In this document: positions 1-6,576 of the stretch, in pieces | Layout: every line of letters begins with the position of its first letter | Numbering within the stretch: the first letter of the stretch is position 1 | From: Streptomyces speibonae | GTDB lineage: Bacteria; Actinomycetota; Actinomycetes; Streptomycetales; Streptomycetaceae | DNA: 9,653 nt | NCBI GenBank assembly: GCA_000715605.1 | Contig: KL568551.1 | Coordinates: 12,506 to 22,158 of the forward strand | Direction of reading: 5' to 3' | Notes under the pieces: model-generated | Database searches by the model: none | What the model was told of the DNA's origin: nothing | What the model saw: the letters and a program-made list of their open reading frames with translations, nothing else | Made by a program: the position numbers and the translations under genes

Positions 1-1223
1 ACCGTGGCCGTCGCGGCCGCTACCGCGACCGCCGTGGCCGCCGTGGCCGCGACGACGTCTCCGAGCCGCAGATCGCCGAGGACGACGTCCTGATCCCGGT
101 CGCGGGCATCCTGGACATCCTCGACAACTACGCCTTCATCCGGACCTCCGGCTACCTGCCGGGCCCGAACGACGTGTACGTCTCCCTCGCCCAGGTCCGC
201 AAGAACGGCCTGCGCAAGGGCGACCACATCACCGGCGCCGTGCGCCAGCCCAAGGAGGGCGAGCGCCGCGAGAAGTTCAACGCGCTGGTCCGCCTGGACT
301 CCGTCAACGGCATGGCCCCCGAACACGGCCGCGGCCGCCCGGAGTTCAACAAGCTCACCCCGCTCTACCCGCAGGACCGCCTCCGCCTGGAGACGGACCC
401 CGGCGTGCTGACCACGCGGATCATCGACCTGGTGTCGCCGATCGGCAAGGGCCAGCGCGGTCTGATCGTGGCCCCGCCGAAGACCGGCAAGACCATGATC
501 ATGCAGGCGATCGCCAACGCGATCACCCACAACAACCCCGAGTGCCACCTGATGGTCGTCCTCGTCGACGAGCGTCCGGAAGAGGTCACCGACATGCAGC
601 GGTCGGTCAAGGGCGAGGTCATCTCCTCGACCTTCGACCGCCCCGCCGAGGACCACACCACGGTCGCCGAGCTCGCCATCGAGCGCGCCAAGCGCCTGGT
701 GGAGCTGGGTCACGACGTCGTCGTGCTGCTCGACTCGATCACGCGTCTGGGCCGTGCGTACAACCTCGCCGCCCCGGCCTCCGGCCGCATCCTGTCCGGT
801 GGTGTCGACTCGACCGCCCTGTACCCGCCGAAGCGCTTCTTCGGTGCGGCCCGCAACATCGAGGACGGCGGCTCGCTGACCATCCTCGCCACCGCCCTGG
901 TGGACACCGGGTCCCGCATGGACGAGGTGATCTTCGAGGAGTTCAAGGGCACCGGCAACATGGAGCTCAAGCTCGACCGGAAGCTCGCCGACAAGCGCAT
1001 CTTCCCCGCGGTGGACGTGGACGCGTCCGGTACCCGCAAGGAGGAGATCCTGCTCGGCAACGAGGAGCTGGCCGTCGTCTGGAAGCTGCGCCGGGTGCTG
1101 CACGCGCTCGACCAGCAGCAGGCCATCGAGCTGCTGCTCGACAAGATGAAGCAGACGAAGTCGAACGTCGAGTTCCTGATGCAGATCCAGAAGACGACGC
1201 CGACCCCGGGCAACGGCGACTGA
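1..1223 (+). CDS. rho: Transcription termination factor Rho (3' part; start lies upstream of the window)
   Basis: Rho is a hexameric RNA-dependent ATPase that loads on untranslated RNA and terminates transcription. The reading frame is open from base 3; 406 codons are visible. Visible residues 1-17 are an Arg/Gly-rich tract ([17 protein letters not shown]), the end of the long basic insertion typical of actinobacterial Rho. Residues about 30-100 are the cold-shock-like RNA-binding domain. The ATPase core follows: P-loop APPKTGKT (157-164), [13 protein letters not shown] (about 187-199), Walker B VVLLDS (Asp 244), Q-loop [14 protein letters not shown] (from 265), the R-loop region [12 protein letters not shown] (from 316) and the SGTRKEE segment. 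The ATPase core is complete with no missing motif. The 5' part cannot be judged because it is outside the window. It ends with TGA and is followed by a tandem repeat and a strong hairpin, so it is probably transcribed apart from the next gene. Identification is certain. Confidence 0.98.
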   Translation, partial: RGRRGRYRDRRGRRGRDDVSEPQIAEDDVLIPVAGILDILDNYAFIRTSGYLPGPNDVYVSLAQVRKNGLRKGDHITGAVRQPKEGERREKFNALVRLDSVNGMAPEHGRGRPEFNKLTPLYPQDRLRLETDPGVLTTRIIDLVSPIGKGQRGLIVAPPKTGKTMIMQAIANAITHNNPECHLMVVLVDERPEEVTDMQRSVKGEVISSTFDRPAEDHTTVAELAIERAKRLVELGHDVVVLLDSITRLGRAYNLAAPASGRILSGGVDSTALYPPKRFFGAARNIEDGGSLTILATALVDTGSRMDEVIFEEFKGTGNMELKLDRKLADKRIFPAVDVDASGTRKEEILLGNEELAVVWKLRRVLHALDQQQAIELLLDKMKQTKSNVEFLMQIQKTTPTPGNGD

Positions 1224-1234
1224 CGTCCCGCTCG

Positions 1235-1264
1235 CCGCAGAGAGCTGCACCGCAGAGAACTGCA
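1235..1264 (+). repeat. Two adjacent 15-bp direct repeats after rho
   Basis: CCGCAGAGAGCTGCA (1235-1249) is followed directly by CCGCAGAGAACTGCA (1250-1264), with 14 of 15 bases identical. The pair lies between the rho stop codon and the terminator hairpin. It looks like a simple tandem duplication. Placement just downstream of the Rho coding sequence makes it part of the rho 3' UTR, but nothing in the sequence shows a function. Confidence 0.7.
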
Positions 1265-1266
1265 CA

Positions 1267-1303
1267 GCAAAGGGCCGCTTCCGCCATGGAAGCGGCCCTT
1301 TGC
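1267..1303 (+). terminator. rho transcription terminator hairpin
   Basis: A perfect 16-bp stem is formed by GCAAAGGGCCGCTTCC (1267-1282) and GGAAGCGGCCCTTTGC (1288-1303) around the 5-nt loop GCCAT. There is no T-run after it, which is common for Streptomyces terminators. It lies 43 nt after the rho stop and should separate rho from the LCP gene. Confidence 0.85.
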
Positions 1304-1479
1304 GTGCTTCCGGTGCCGGTGGGGCGGGCGGGAGATCTTTACCACATGGCCGCTGTGCAACCGTATGCCGGATTTCCCTGTCTGATCCGACGGCGGGACC
1401 ATGGTGGGGTACGGGCCGTGACGGCCGTGTCTGCCACCGGGCGCAGGGGGTAAACGACCGGAGACGAGCCGAGGAGCAC

Positions 1480-2613
1480 ATGGCTGCCGACAGCACACCG
1501 GGCCCCGGGATACCGGAGGAGTCCGGTTCCACGGGCACGCGGGGGCGGGGCAAGGGGCGCCGTCGCAAACCACGCGAGAAGCGCAAGGGCCTGAAGATCA
1601 TGGCCTGGACGGCGGCGGGCATCGTCGTGCTGGGCGGCACCGGCGCGGGATACCTGTACTTCAAGCTCAACGGCAACATCGAGAGCGTCGACATCGACCA
1701 GGCGCTCGGCACCGAGCGGCCCGAGAAGGTGGACAACGGCTCCGAGAACATCCTCGTCCTCGGCTCCGACACCCGCGCCGGCGGCAACCAGGACCTCGGC
1801 GGCGGCATCGACGACGGCAGCGCCCGCTCCGACACCGCGATGGTCGTGCACGTGTACGAGGGTCACAAGAAGGCCGGCGTGGTCTCCATACCGCGCGACA
1901 CCCTCATCGACCGCCCCGAATGCACCGACACCGAGGGCGGCACCCACCCCGCAGCGAGCGGCGTGATGTTCAACTCCGCCTACACCACCGGCGGCGCGGC
2001 CTGTGCGGTGAAGACCGTCGAGTCGATCACAGACCTGCGCATGGACCACTACCTGGAGGTCGACTTCACCGGCTTCCAGAAGCTGATCGACGAACTCGGC
2101 GGCGTCGAGGTCACCACCACCGAGGACATCAAGGACCCCGAAAGCCACCTCGACCTCCCGGCCGGCACCCACCGGCTCGACGGCGAACAGGCCCTGGGCC
2201 TGGTCCGCACCCGGCACGGCGTCGGCGACGGCTCCGACCTCGGCCGGATCCAGCTCCAGCAGGCGTTCATCAAGGCCCTGGTGCGGCAGGTGGGGGAGGT
2301 CGGCGTCTTCACCAGCCCGCAGAAGCTGTACAGCCTCGCCGACACCGCCACCAAGGCGGTCACCACCGACTCCGACCTCGGCTCGGTGAACTCCCTGATG
2401 TCCTTCGCCAACGGTCTGCGGGGCATCAAGCCGTCCAACATGCACATGATCACCATGCCGGTCCAGTACGACCCGGCCAACGCCAACCGCGTCCTCCCCC
2501 TGAAGGACAAGTCCCAGCTGGTCTGGGACGCCCTGAAGAACGACAAGCCGATCCCGAAGAGCGCCACCGAGGACACGGCCACCGGTGAAGCGAGGGGTGT
2601 GGTGTCCCGCTGA
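1480..2613 (+). CDS. LytR-CpsA-Psr (LCP) family cell-envelope glycopolymer ligase
   Basis: LCP proteins are membrane-anchored phosphotransferases that move lipid-linked teichoic acid, arabinogalactan-like or capsular polymers onto peptidoglycan on the outer face of the membrane. The ATG at 1480 is chosen because GAGGAG lies just upstream (1471-1476, close spacing); the frame is open further 5' but without a better start. It gives 377 residues. Residues 21-36 are very basic, followed by one membrane segment at about 41-61, so the bulk faces outward. The LCP domain starts at NILVLGSDTR (90-99) and contains RSD (116-118), SIPRD (136-140), NSAY, GGVEV and RTRHG with DLGR (243-256), which carry the conserved Arg and Asp residues for pyrophosphate and metal binding. 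The C-terminal tail is Ala/Thr-rich. It stands alone between two terminator-like hairpins. The acceptor polymer cannot be read from sequence. Confidence 0.92.
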   Translation: MAADSTPGPGIPEESGSTGTRGRGKGRRRKPREKRKGLKIMAWTAAGIVVLGGTGAGYLYFKLNGNIESVDIDQALGTERPEKVDNGSENILVLGSDTRAGGNQDLGGGIDDGSARSDTAMVVHVYEGHKKAGVVSIPRDTLIDRPECTDTEGGTHPAASGVMFNSAYTTGGAACAVKTVESITDLRMDHYLEVDFTGFQKLIDELGGVEVTTTEDIKDPESHLDLPAGTHRLDGEQALGLVRTRHGVGDGSDLGRIQLQQAFIKALVRQVGEVGVFTSPQKLYSLADTATKAVTTDSDLGSVNSLMSFANGLRGIKPSNMHMITMPVQYDPANANRVLPLKDKSQLVWDALKNDKPIPKSATEDTATGEARGVVSR

Positions 2614-2639
2614 GGGCCGCGAGGGACCGCGGACGGCCC
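2614..2639 (+). terminator. Possible terminator hairpin after the LCP gene
   Basis: GGGCCG (2614-2619) can pair with CGGCCC (2634-2639), or CCGCG (2617-2621) with CGCGG (2628-2632) around AGGGAC. It begins right after the LCP stop codon and ends four bases before the sigma-R -35 box. The stems are short, so this is a weak call. Confidence 0.35.
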
Positions 2640-2642
2640 GCG

Positions 2643-2669
2643 GGGAATAGACGAGGCGCGCCCCCGGTT
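2643..2669 (+). promoter_or_regulatory. Sigma-R (SigR) promoter for rpmE
   Basis: GGGAAT (2643-2648), exactly 18 bases, then GTT (2667-2669) matches the known consensus for SigR, the thiol-oxidative-stress ECF sigma factor of Streptomyces (GGGAAT-N18-GTT). The expected start of transcription is about 2676-2678. rpmE is an established SigR target in S. coelicolor, so position and motif agree. Binding of SigR to its zinc anti-sigma RsrA would make this promoter respond to disulfide stress. Confidence 0.88.
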
Positions 2670-2675
2670 TTGGGT

Positions 2676-2772
2676 GACGGCCCCAGTCCTGGCAGACTGG
2701 TACGTCGGCTCCGGTTCACGCTCCCGCACCCCGCGTCAGCGACCCGGCGCCCTCCCGAACCTAGGAGACACC
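2676..2772 (+). ncRNA. rpmE 5' leader, candidate L31 ribosomal-protein leader RNA
   Basis: The roughly 95 nt between the predicted SigR start site and the rpmE start is long for a ribosomal-protein gene. Near its 5' end is a perfect hairpin, CCAGTC (2683-2688) with GACTGG (2695-2700) and a CTGGCA loop. Near its 3' end CTCC (2752-2755) could pair with GGAG of the ribosome binding site (2764-2767). L31 leader RNA families, including an actinobacterial one, have been described. I cannot confirm from memory that this matches that model, so the class is an inference. Confidence 0.4.
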
Positions 2773-2994
2773 TTGAAGCGCGACATCCACCCCGAGTACG
2801 TCGAGACGCAGGTCAGCTGCACCTGTGGCGCGTCGTTCACCACCCGCAGCACGATCTCCGGCGGCACCATCCGTGCCGAGGTCTGCTCCGAGTGCCACCC
2901 GTTCTACACGGGCAAGCAGAAGATCCTCGACACCGGTGGCCGCGTGGCCCGCTTCGAGGCCCGCTTCGGCAAGGCCGCCGGCTCCAAGAAGTAG
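2773..2994 (+). CDS. rpmE: Large ribosomal subunit protein bL31, zinc-type, TTG start
   Basis: bL31 sits at the 50S central protuberance and bridges to the small subunit. The protein is 73 residues and begins [16 protein letters not shown], aligning end to end with E. coli L31. The start is TTG at 2773, fixed by AGGAG at 2763-2767 (5-nt gap) and by the conserved N-terminus; an in-frame GTG at 2674 would add an unrelated peptide and lies ahead of the expected transcript start. Cys16, Cys18, Cys38 and Cys41 form the zinc site, so this is the C+ paralogue. Streptomyces usually also has a zinc-free paralogue induced by zinc starvation, which would replace this one. The -HPFYTGKQK- signature follows. 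Regulation is by the SigR promoter upstream, which fits a thiol-rich zinc protein. It ends with TAG and a terminator. Confidence 0.97.
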   Translation: MKRDIHPEYVETQVSCTCGASFTTRSTISGGTIRAEVCSECHPFYTGKQKILDTGGRVARFEARFGKAAGSKK

Positions 2995-3006
2995 CGAGCC
3001 GCCATC

Positions 3007-3058
3007 CGCCGGTCCACGGCCGCGCCCCCGCCCGGGGCAGGCCGGGACCGGCGTTTTT
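3007..3058 (+). terminator. rpmE intrinsic terminator with T-run
   Basis: CGCCGGTCC (3007-3015) pairs perfectly with GGACCGGCG (3045-3053). Inside it CGGCC (3017-3021) pairs with GGCCG (3040-3044) and GCCCC (3024-3028) with GGGGC (3034-3038), giving a long hairpin with small bulges. TTTTT (3054-3058) follows at once, the classical layout and unusual for this genome type. It should reduce read-through into prfA, which starts only 42 nt later. I see no good promoter in that gap, so prfA may depend on incomplete termination. Confidence 0.85.
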
Positions 3059-3099
3059 GGTCGCCCGCCCCTTCACCCACGTACCAGCAGGAGCCCAAG

Positions 3100-4167
3100 A
3101 TGTTCGAGGCCGTCGAGGAACTCGTCGCCGAGCACGCCGACCTGGAGAAGAAGCTCGCCGACCCGTCGGTCCACGCCGACCAGGCGGGCGCGCGCAGGCT
3201 GAACAAGCGCTACGCCGAGCTCACGCCGATCATCGCCACGTACCGCTCCTGGAAGCAGACGGGCGACGACATCGACACCGCTCGCGAACTGGCCGCCGAC
3301 GACCCCGACTTCGCCGCCGAGGTCAAGGAGCTGGAGCAGCAGCGCGAGGAGCTCACCGAGAAGCTCCGCCTGCTCCTCGTCCCGCGCGACCCCAGCGACG
3401 ACAAGGACGTCATCCTCGAGATCAAGGCGGGCGCCGGCGGTGACGAGTCCGCCCTGTTCGCCGGGGACCTGCTGCGCATGTACCTGCGCTACGCCGAGCG
3501 TGTCGGCTGGAAGACCGAGATCATCGACGCCACCGAGTCCGAGCTGGGCGGCTACAAGGACGTCCAGGTCGCCGTGAAGTCCCGCGGGCAGGTCGAGCCC
3601 GGCCAGGGCGTGTGGGCGCGGCTGAAGTACGAGGGGGGCGTGCACCGCGTGCAGCGCGTGCCGGCCACCGAGTCGCAGGGGCGCATCCACACCTCCGCGG
3701 CGGGCGTCCTGGTGACCCCCGAGGCGGAGGAGGTCGACGTCGAGATCAACCCGAACGACCTGCGCGTCGACGTCTACCGGTCCTCCGGGCCCGGCGGCCA
3801 GTCCGTCAACACCACCGACTCCGCCGTGCGCATCACGCACATCCCGACCGGAGTCGTCGCCTCCTGCCAGAACGAGAAGAGCCAGCTGCAGAACAAGGAG
3901 CAGGCCCTGCGTATCCTGCGCTCCAGGCTGCTCGCCATGGCGCAGGAGGAGGCGGAGAGGGAGGCGGCCGACGCCCGCCGCAGCCAGGTCCGCACCGTGG
4001 ACCGCTCCGAGAAGATCCGTACGTACAACTTCCCGGAGAACCGCATCTCGGACCACCGCGTCGGCTTCAAGGCGTACAACCTGGACCAGGTCCTGGACGG
4101 CGACCTCGCCGCGGTGATCCAGGCCTGCGTCGACGCGGACTCGGCCGCCAAGCTCGCCGCCGCGTAA
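3100..4167 (+). CDS. prfA: Peptide chain release factor 1 (RF1)
   Basis: RF1 reads UAA and UAG in the ribosomal A site and triggers peptidyl-tRNA hydrolysis. The ATG at 3100 has AGGAG at 3089-3093 with a 6-nt gap. The product has 355 residues, the usual size. The first 100 or so residues are the charged helical domain 1. The codon-recognition tripeptide is PAT (188-190) in [10 protein letters not shown], which is the RF1 form and not the SPF of RF2. The catalytic GGQ is at 232-234 in [10 protein letters not shown]; its Gln is the substrate of PrmC, encoded next. The TAA stop is followed in frame by TAG at 4174, 4180 and 4186. It heads the prfA-prmC-tsaC-phosphatase-like series and is separated from rpmE by a terminator. 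Confidence 0.98.
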   Translation: MFEAVEELVAEHADLEKKLADPSVHADQAGARRLNKRYAELTPIIATYRSWKQTGDDIDTARELAADDPDFAAEVKELEQQREELTEKLRLLLVPRDPSDDKDVILEIKAGAGGDESALFAGDLLRMYLRYAERVGWKTEIIDATESELGGYKDVQVAVKSRGQVEPGQGVWARLKYEGGVHRVQRVPATESQGRIHTSAAGVLVTPEAEEVDVEINPNDLRVDVYRSSGPGGQSVNTTDSAVRITHIPTGVVASCQNEKSQLQNKEQALRILRSRLLAMAQEEAEREAADARRSQVRTVDRSEKIRTYNFPENRISDHRVGFKAYNLDQVLDGDLAAVIQACVDADSAAKLAAA

Positions 4168-4170
4168 GCC

Positions 4171-4188
4171 CCGTAGCCGTAGCCGTAG
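4171..4188 (+). repeat. Three CCGTAG hexamers between prfA and prmC
   Basis: CCGTAG occurs three times in tandem directly after the prfA stop. The hexamer keeps the prfA frame, so each copy carries an in-frame UAG. The run ends 6 bases before the prmC ribosome binding site region (CGGAGG, 4195-4200). Confidence 0.9.
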
Positions 4189-4204
4189 ACAGTCCGGAGG
4201 ACCA

Positions 4205-5050
4205 GTGAACCTGCTGCTCGCCGAGGTGGCCCAGGCCACCCAGCGGCTCGCCGACGCGGGCGTGCCCTCGCCGCGCACCGACGCGGAGGAGCTCGCCGCG
4301 TTCGTGCACGGCGTCAAGCGCGGCGAGCTGCACGGTGTCAAGGACTCCGACTTCGACGCCCGGTACTGGGAGGTCATCGCCCGCCGCGAGGCCCGCGAGC
4401 CGCTCCAGCACATCACCGGGCGGGCGTACTTCCGCTACCTGGAGCTCCAGGTGGGGCCCGGGGTGTTCGTCCCGCGCCCCGAGACCGAGTCGGTGGTCGG
4501 CTGGGCGATAGACGCCGTCCGCGCGATGGACGTCGTCGAGCCGTGCATCGTCGACCTGTGCACCGGCTCGGGCGCCATCGCGCTGGCGCTGGCGCAGGAG
4601 GTGCCGCGCTCGCGCGTGTACGCCGTCGAGCTGTCCGAGGACGCCCTGGCGTGGACCCGTAAGAACGTGGAGGGGTCCAGGGTCGAGCTGCGCCAGGGAG
4701 ACGCTCTGACGGCCTTCCCCGACCTCGACGGCCAGGTCGATCTGGTGATCTCCAACCCGCCGTACATCCCGCTCACCGAGTGGGAGTACGTCGCGCCGGA
4801 GGCCCGCGACTACGACCCGGGCCTGGCGCTGTTCTCCGGTGAGGACGGCCTCGACCTGATCCGCGGCCTGGAGCGCACCGCGCACCGGTTGCTGCGGCCC
4901 GGCGGCGTGGTCGTCGTGGAGCACGCCGACACCCAGGGCGGACAGGTGCCGTGGATCTTCGCCGAGGAGCGCGGCTGGGCCGACGCCGCCGACCACCCCG
5001 ATCTGAACAACCGCCCGCGGTTCGCCACCGCCCGCAAGGCGCTGCCGTGA
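4205..5050 (+). CDS. prmC: Release factor glutamine methyltransferase PrmC (HemK)
   Basis: PrmC uses S-adenosylmethionine to N5-methylate the Gln of the GGQ motif in release factors, raising termination efficiency. The GTG at 4205 follows CGGAGG (4195-4200) with a 4-nt gap. The product has 281 residues, normal for the family. The N-terminal helical domain (about 1-75) binds the release factor. The methyltransferase domain carries the SAM-binding motif VDLCTGSGAIALA (Asp117, loop Gly121-Gly123) and the catalytic NPPY (184-187) that holds the substrate amide. The C-terminal part (EHADTQG, then NRPRFATARK) is typical. It lies 37 nt after prfA, its substrate gene, in the usual bacterial pairing. 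The old name HemK came from a mistaken link to haem synthesis. Confidence 0.97.
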   Translation: MNLLLAEVAQATQRLADAGVPSPRTDAEELAAFVHGVKRGELHGVKDSDFDARYWEVIARREAREPLQHITGRAYFRYLELQVGPGVFVPRPETESVVGWAIDAVRAMDVVEPCIVDLCTGSGAIALALAQEVPRSRVYAVELSEDALAWTRKNVEGSRVELRQGDALTAFPDLDGQVDLVISNPPYIPLTEWEYVAPEARDYDPGLALFSGEDGLDLIRGLERTAHRLLRPGGVVVVEHADTQGGQVPWIFAEERGWADAADHPDLNNRPRFATARKALP

Positions 5051-5101
5051 GCGTCCCGCATACTTTCCCCCCAGCAGCACGTGTACGAGGAGGCCCGCCA
5101 G

Positions 5102-5749
5102 ATGGCTCGGCGATACGACACCAACGACGCGACCGACCGCGCGACCGGTCTGCGTGAAGCCGCGTCCGCGGTCCGCCGGGGCGAACTCGTGGTGCTGCCG
5201 ACGGACACGGTGTACGGCATCGGTGCCGACGCGTTCACCTCGGAGGCCGTCGCCGATCTGCTGGAGGCCAAGGGCCGGGGCCGCACCATGCCCACGCCCG
5301 TCCTGATCGGCTCCCCGAACACCCTGCACGGCCTGGTGACCGACTTCTCCGAGATGGCCTGGGAACTGGTCGACGCCTTCTGGCCGGGCGCGCTGACGCT
5401 GGTCGCCAAGCACCAGCCGTCCCTCCAGTGGGACCTCGGCGACACCCGGGGCACGGTGGCCGTGCGGATGCCGCTGCACCCGGTCGCCATCGAGCTGCTC
5501 ACCGAGGTCGGACCCATGGCCGTGTCGTCGGCGAACCTGACCGGTCACCCGGCGCCGGAGGACTGCGACGCCGCGCAGGAGATGCTCGGCGACTCCGTCT
5601 CCGTGTACCTGGACGGCGGGCCCACCCCGGGCAACGTGCCGTCCTCCATCGTCGACGTCACGCGCCCCGTGCCGGTGCTGCTGCGCGAGGGCGCGATCTC
5701 GCCGGAGGAGCTGCGCAAGGTGGTACCCGACCTCGAGGTGGCGAATTGA
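5102..5749 (+). CDS. tsaC: L-threonylcarbamoyladenylate synthase (TsaC/YwlC, Sua5-YciO-YrdC family)
   Basis: The enzyme makes threonylcarbamoyl-AMP from threonine, bicarbonate and ATP, the first step of t6A at position 37 of ANN-decoding tRNAs. The ATG at 5102 is preferred because GAGGAGG (5087-5093) lies 8 nt upstream; an in-frame GTG at 5081 would start before that site. It gives 215 residues, so it is the short YrdC-only form without the C-terminal Sua5 domain. Motifs are LPTDTVYGIG (32-41) for nucleotide and threonine binding, the KGR...P basic segment (57-64) for triphosphate, and SSANLTG (142-148). The gap to prmC is 51 nt and contains TACTTT (5061-5066), a -10-like box without a clear -35, so a minor internal promoter is possible. 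The next gene overlaps its stop codon. Confidence 0.95.
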   Translation: MARRYDTNDATDRATGLREAASAVRRGELVVLPTDTVYGIGADAFTSEAVADLLEAKGRGRTMPTPVLIGSPNTLHGLVTDFSEMAWELVDAFWPGALTLVAKHQPSLQWDLGDTRGTVAVRMPLHPVAIELLTEVGPMAVSSANLTGHPAPEDCDAAQEMLGDSVSVYLDGGPTPGNVPSSIVDVTRPVPVLLREGAISPEELRKVVPDLEVAN

Positions 5750-6423
5750 CGGCCCCTGAGGCGGGGCGTGGCATAGGCAACGGGGAATCCAGCGCGGAGA
5801 CGACGACGACCTTCGGCTTTCCGCGCGACACCTTCCGCATCCTCCACGTCAGTACCGGAAATGTGTGCCGCTCGCCCATCACCGAGCGGCTGACCCGGCA
5901 TTTCGTGAGCCAGCGGCTGGGCGTCCTGGGCGGCGGGCTGATCGTGGAGAGCGCGGGCACGTGGGGGCACGAGGGCGCGGCGATGGAGGCGCACGCGGAG
6001 ACCGTGCTGGCGGAGTTCGGCGCGGACGCCTCCGGGTTCGTGGGGCGTGAGCTGCTGGACGACCATGTGATCCGGGCGGATCTGGTACTGACGGCCACGC
6101 GGGACCATCGGGCGCAGGTCATCTCGATGGGGCATTCCGCCGGGCTGCGCACGTTCACGCTGAAGGAGTTCACCCGGCTGGTCAACGCGATCGACCCCGC
6201 GACGCTGCCGTCCCTGGAGGAAGGGCTGGTGATGCGTGCGCGTGCGCTGGTGCGGGCCGCGGCGGCTCTACGCGGGTGGCTGCTGGCGCCGACGGCGGAG
6301 GCGGACGAGGTGCACGATCCGTACGGGGCGCCGTTGACGTTCTTCCGGTCGATCGGGGAGGAGATACATCAGGCGCTGGATCCCGTGGTGACGGCGCTGA
6401 CGGGGGTGCCGGCCCGGATGTAG
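5746..6423 (+). CDS. Low-molecular-weight protein phosphatase homologue with Ser in place of the catalytic Cys
   Basis: The family signature is CxGN(I/V/T)CRS, where the first Cys is the nucleophile. Here the segment reads HVSTGNVCRSPITERL, so residue 36 is Ser (AGT, 5851-5853) while the family Arg (42), the second Cys (41), the SAGTWG segment and the general-acid loop DPYG (Asp191) are kept. The start is TTG at 5746, overlapping the tsaC stop as TTGA, with GAGGTGG (5735-5741) upstream; this implies translational coupling. It gives 225 residues, longer than the usual 150-160, with a roughly 25-residue N-terminal extension rich in Thr/Gly and an expanded helical part (about 145-185) before the acid loop. 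By family chemistry it should lack normal phosphatase turnover and may bind phospho-ligands instead. In B. subtilis the related arginine phosphatase YwlE is encoded in a comparable neighbourhood. Family call is firm; activity is inferred. Confidence 0.88.
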   Translation: MTAPEAGRGIGNGESSAETTTTFGFPRDTFRILHVSTGNVCRSPITERLTRHFVSQRLGVLGGGLIVESAGTWGHEGAAMEAHAETVLAEFGADASGFVGRELLDDHVIRADLVLTATRDHRAQVISMGHSAGLRTFTLKEFTRLVNAIDPATLPSLEEGLVMRARALVRAAAALRGWLLAPTAEADEVHDPYGAPLTFFRSIGEEIHQALDPVVTALTGVPARM

Positions 6424-6467
6424 TGGGCGGGGGTTTCGAGGGCCTCCCGGCGTGGGTCCGCTGTGCC

Positions 6468-6502
6468 CACCCTCCCCCATAGCCCGAAAGGCATGGGAGG
6501 TG
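6468..6502. repeat. Palindromic REP-like element, possible terminator
   Basis: CACCCTCCCCCAT (6468-6480) pairs with ATGGGAGGTG (6493-6502), with C bulges on the left arm, capped by GCC-CGAAA-GGC (6482-6492). The right flank continues TGCCCCCAC. The pattern of a TCCCCCA arm, a short variable hairpin top and TGGGAGGTGCCCCCA is one I recall as abundant between genes in many Streptomyces genomes. It lies 45 nt after the phosphatase-like gene and may end that transcript. Its status as a dispersed repeat rests on recollection, since only one copy is visible here. Confidence 0.6.
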
Positions 6503-6564
6503 CCCCCACCGTCCTGCGGAACGACTGCCCACAGCGACATCGGGCGTTCTTCGTGTATCGGGCC

Positions 6565-6570
6565 TACATT
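6565..6570 (+). promoter_or_regulatory. -10 box TACATT placed for a leaderless glyA-like mRNA
   Basis: TACATT fits TANNNT and ends exactly 6 nt before the ATG at 6577. Transcription would therefore start at or next to the start codon. No purine-rich ribosome binding site is present in the bases before that ATG. No clear -35 box is seen, which is common in actinobacterial promoters. The combination is the usual sign of leaderless transcription and translation. Confidence 0.6.
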
Positions 6571-6576
6571 GGCGTC

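Noticed and set aside
1..57. CGTGGCCGC-like repeats at the left edge as a separate repeat array
   Set aside because: They encode the Arg/Gly-rich tract of Rho in frame and need no other explanation.
1338..1369. TTTACC and TATGCC as a promoter for the LCP gene
   Set aside because: The -10 lacks the key final T and no other element supports it; a promoter must exist in 1304-1479 but I cannot place it.
2674..2772. Longer L31 starting at an in-frame GTG (2674)
   Set aside because: It lies ahead of the expected transcript start, lacks a ribosome binding site and adds about 33 residues not found in L31 proteins.
3073..4416. Minus-strand open frame of nearly 450 codons opposite prfA
   Set aside because: Runs of Leu, Gly and Val with no family features; a codon-bias shadow of RF1.
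4067..5548. Minus-strand open frame of nearly 500 codons opposite prmC and tsaC
   Set aside because: Low-complexity mirror of two clearly recognised genes; no motif and no plausible start signal.
5783..5809. Second GGGAAT that might be a SigR -35 box
   Set aside because: No GTT occurs 18 or 19 bases downstream, and it lies inside the coding sequence of the phosphatase-like gene.
6463..6576. Longer GlyA-like protein starting at an upstream GTG
   Set aside because: The extension would be translated from the palindromic repeat, has no SHMT similarity, and the ATG at 6577 has its own promoter-like box.
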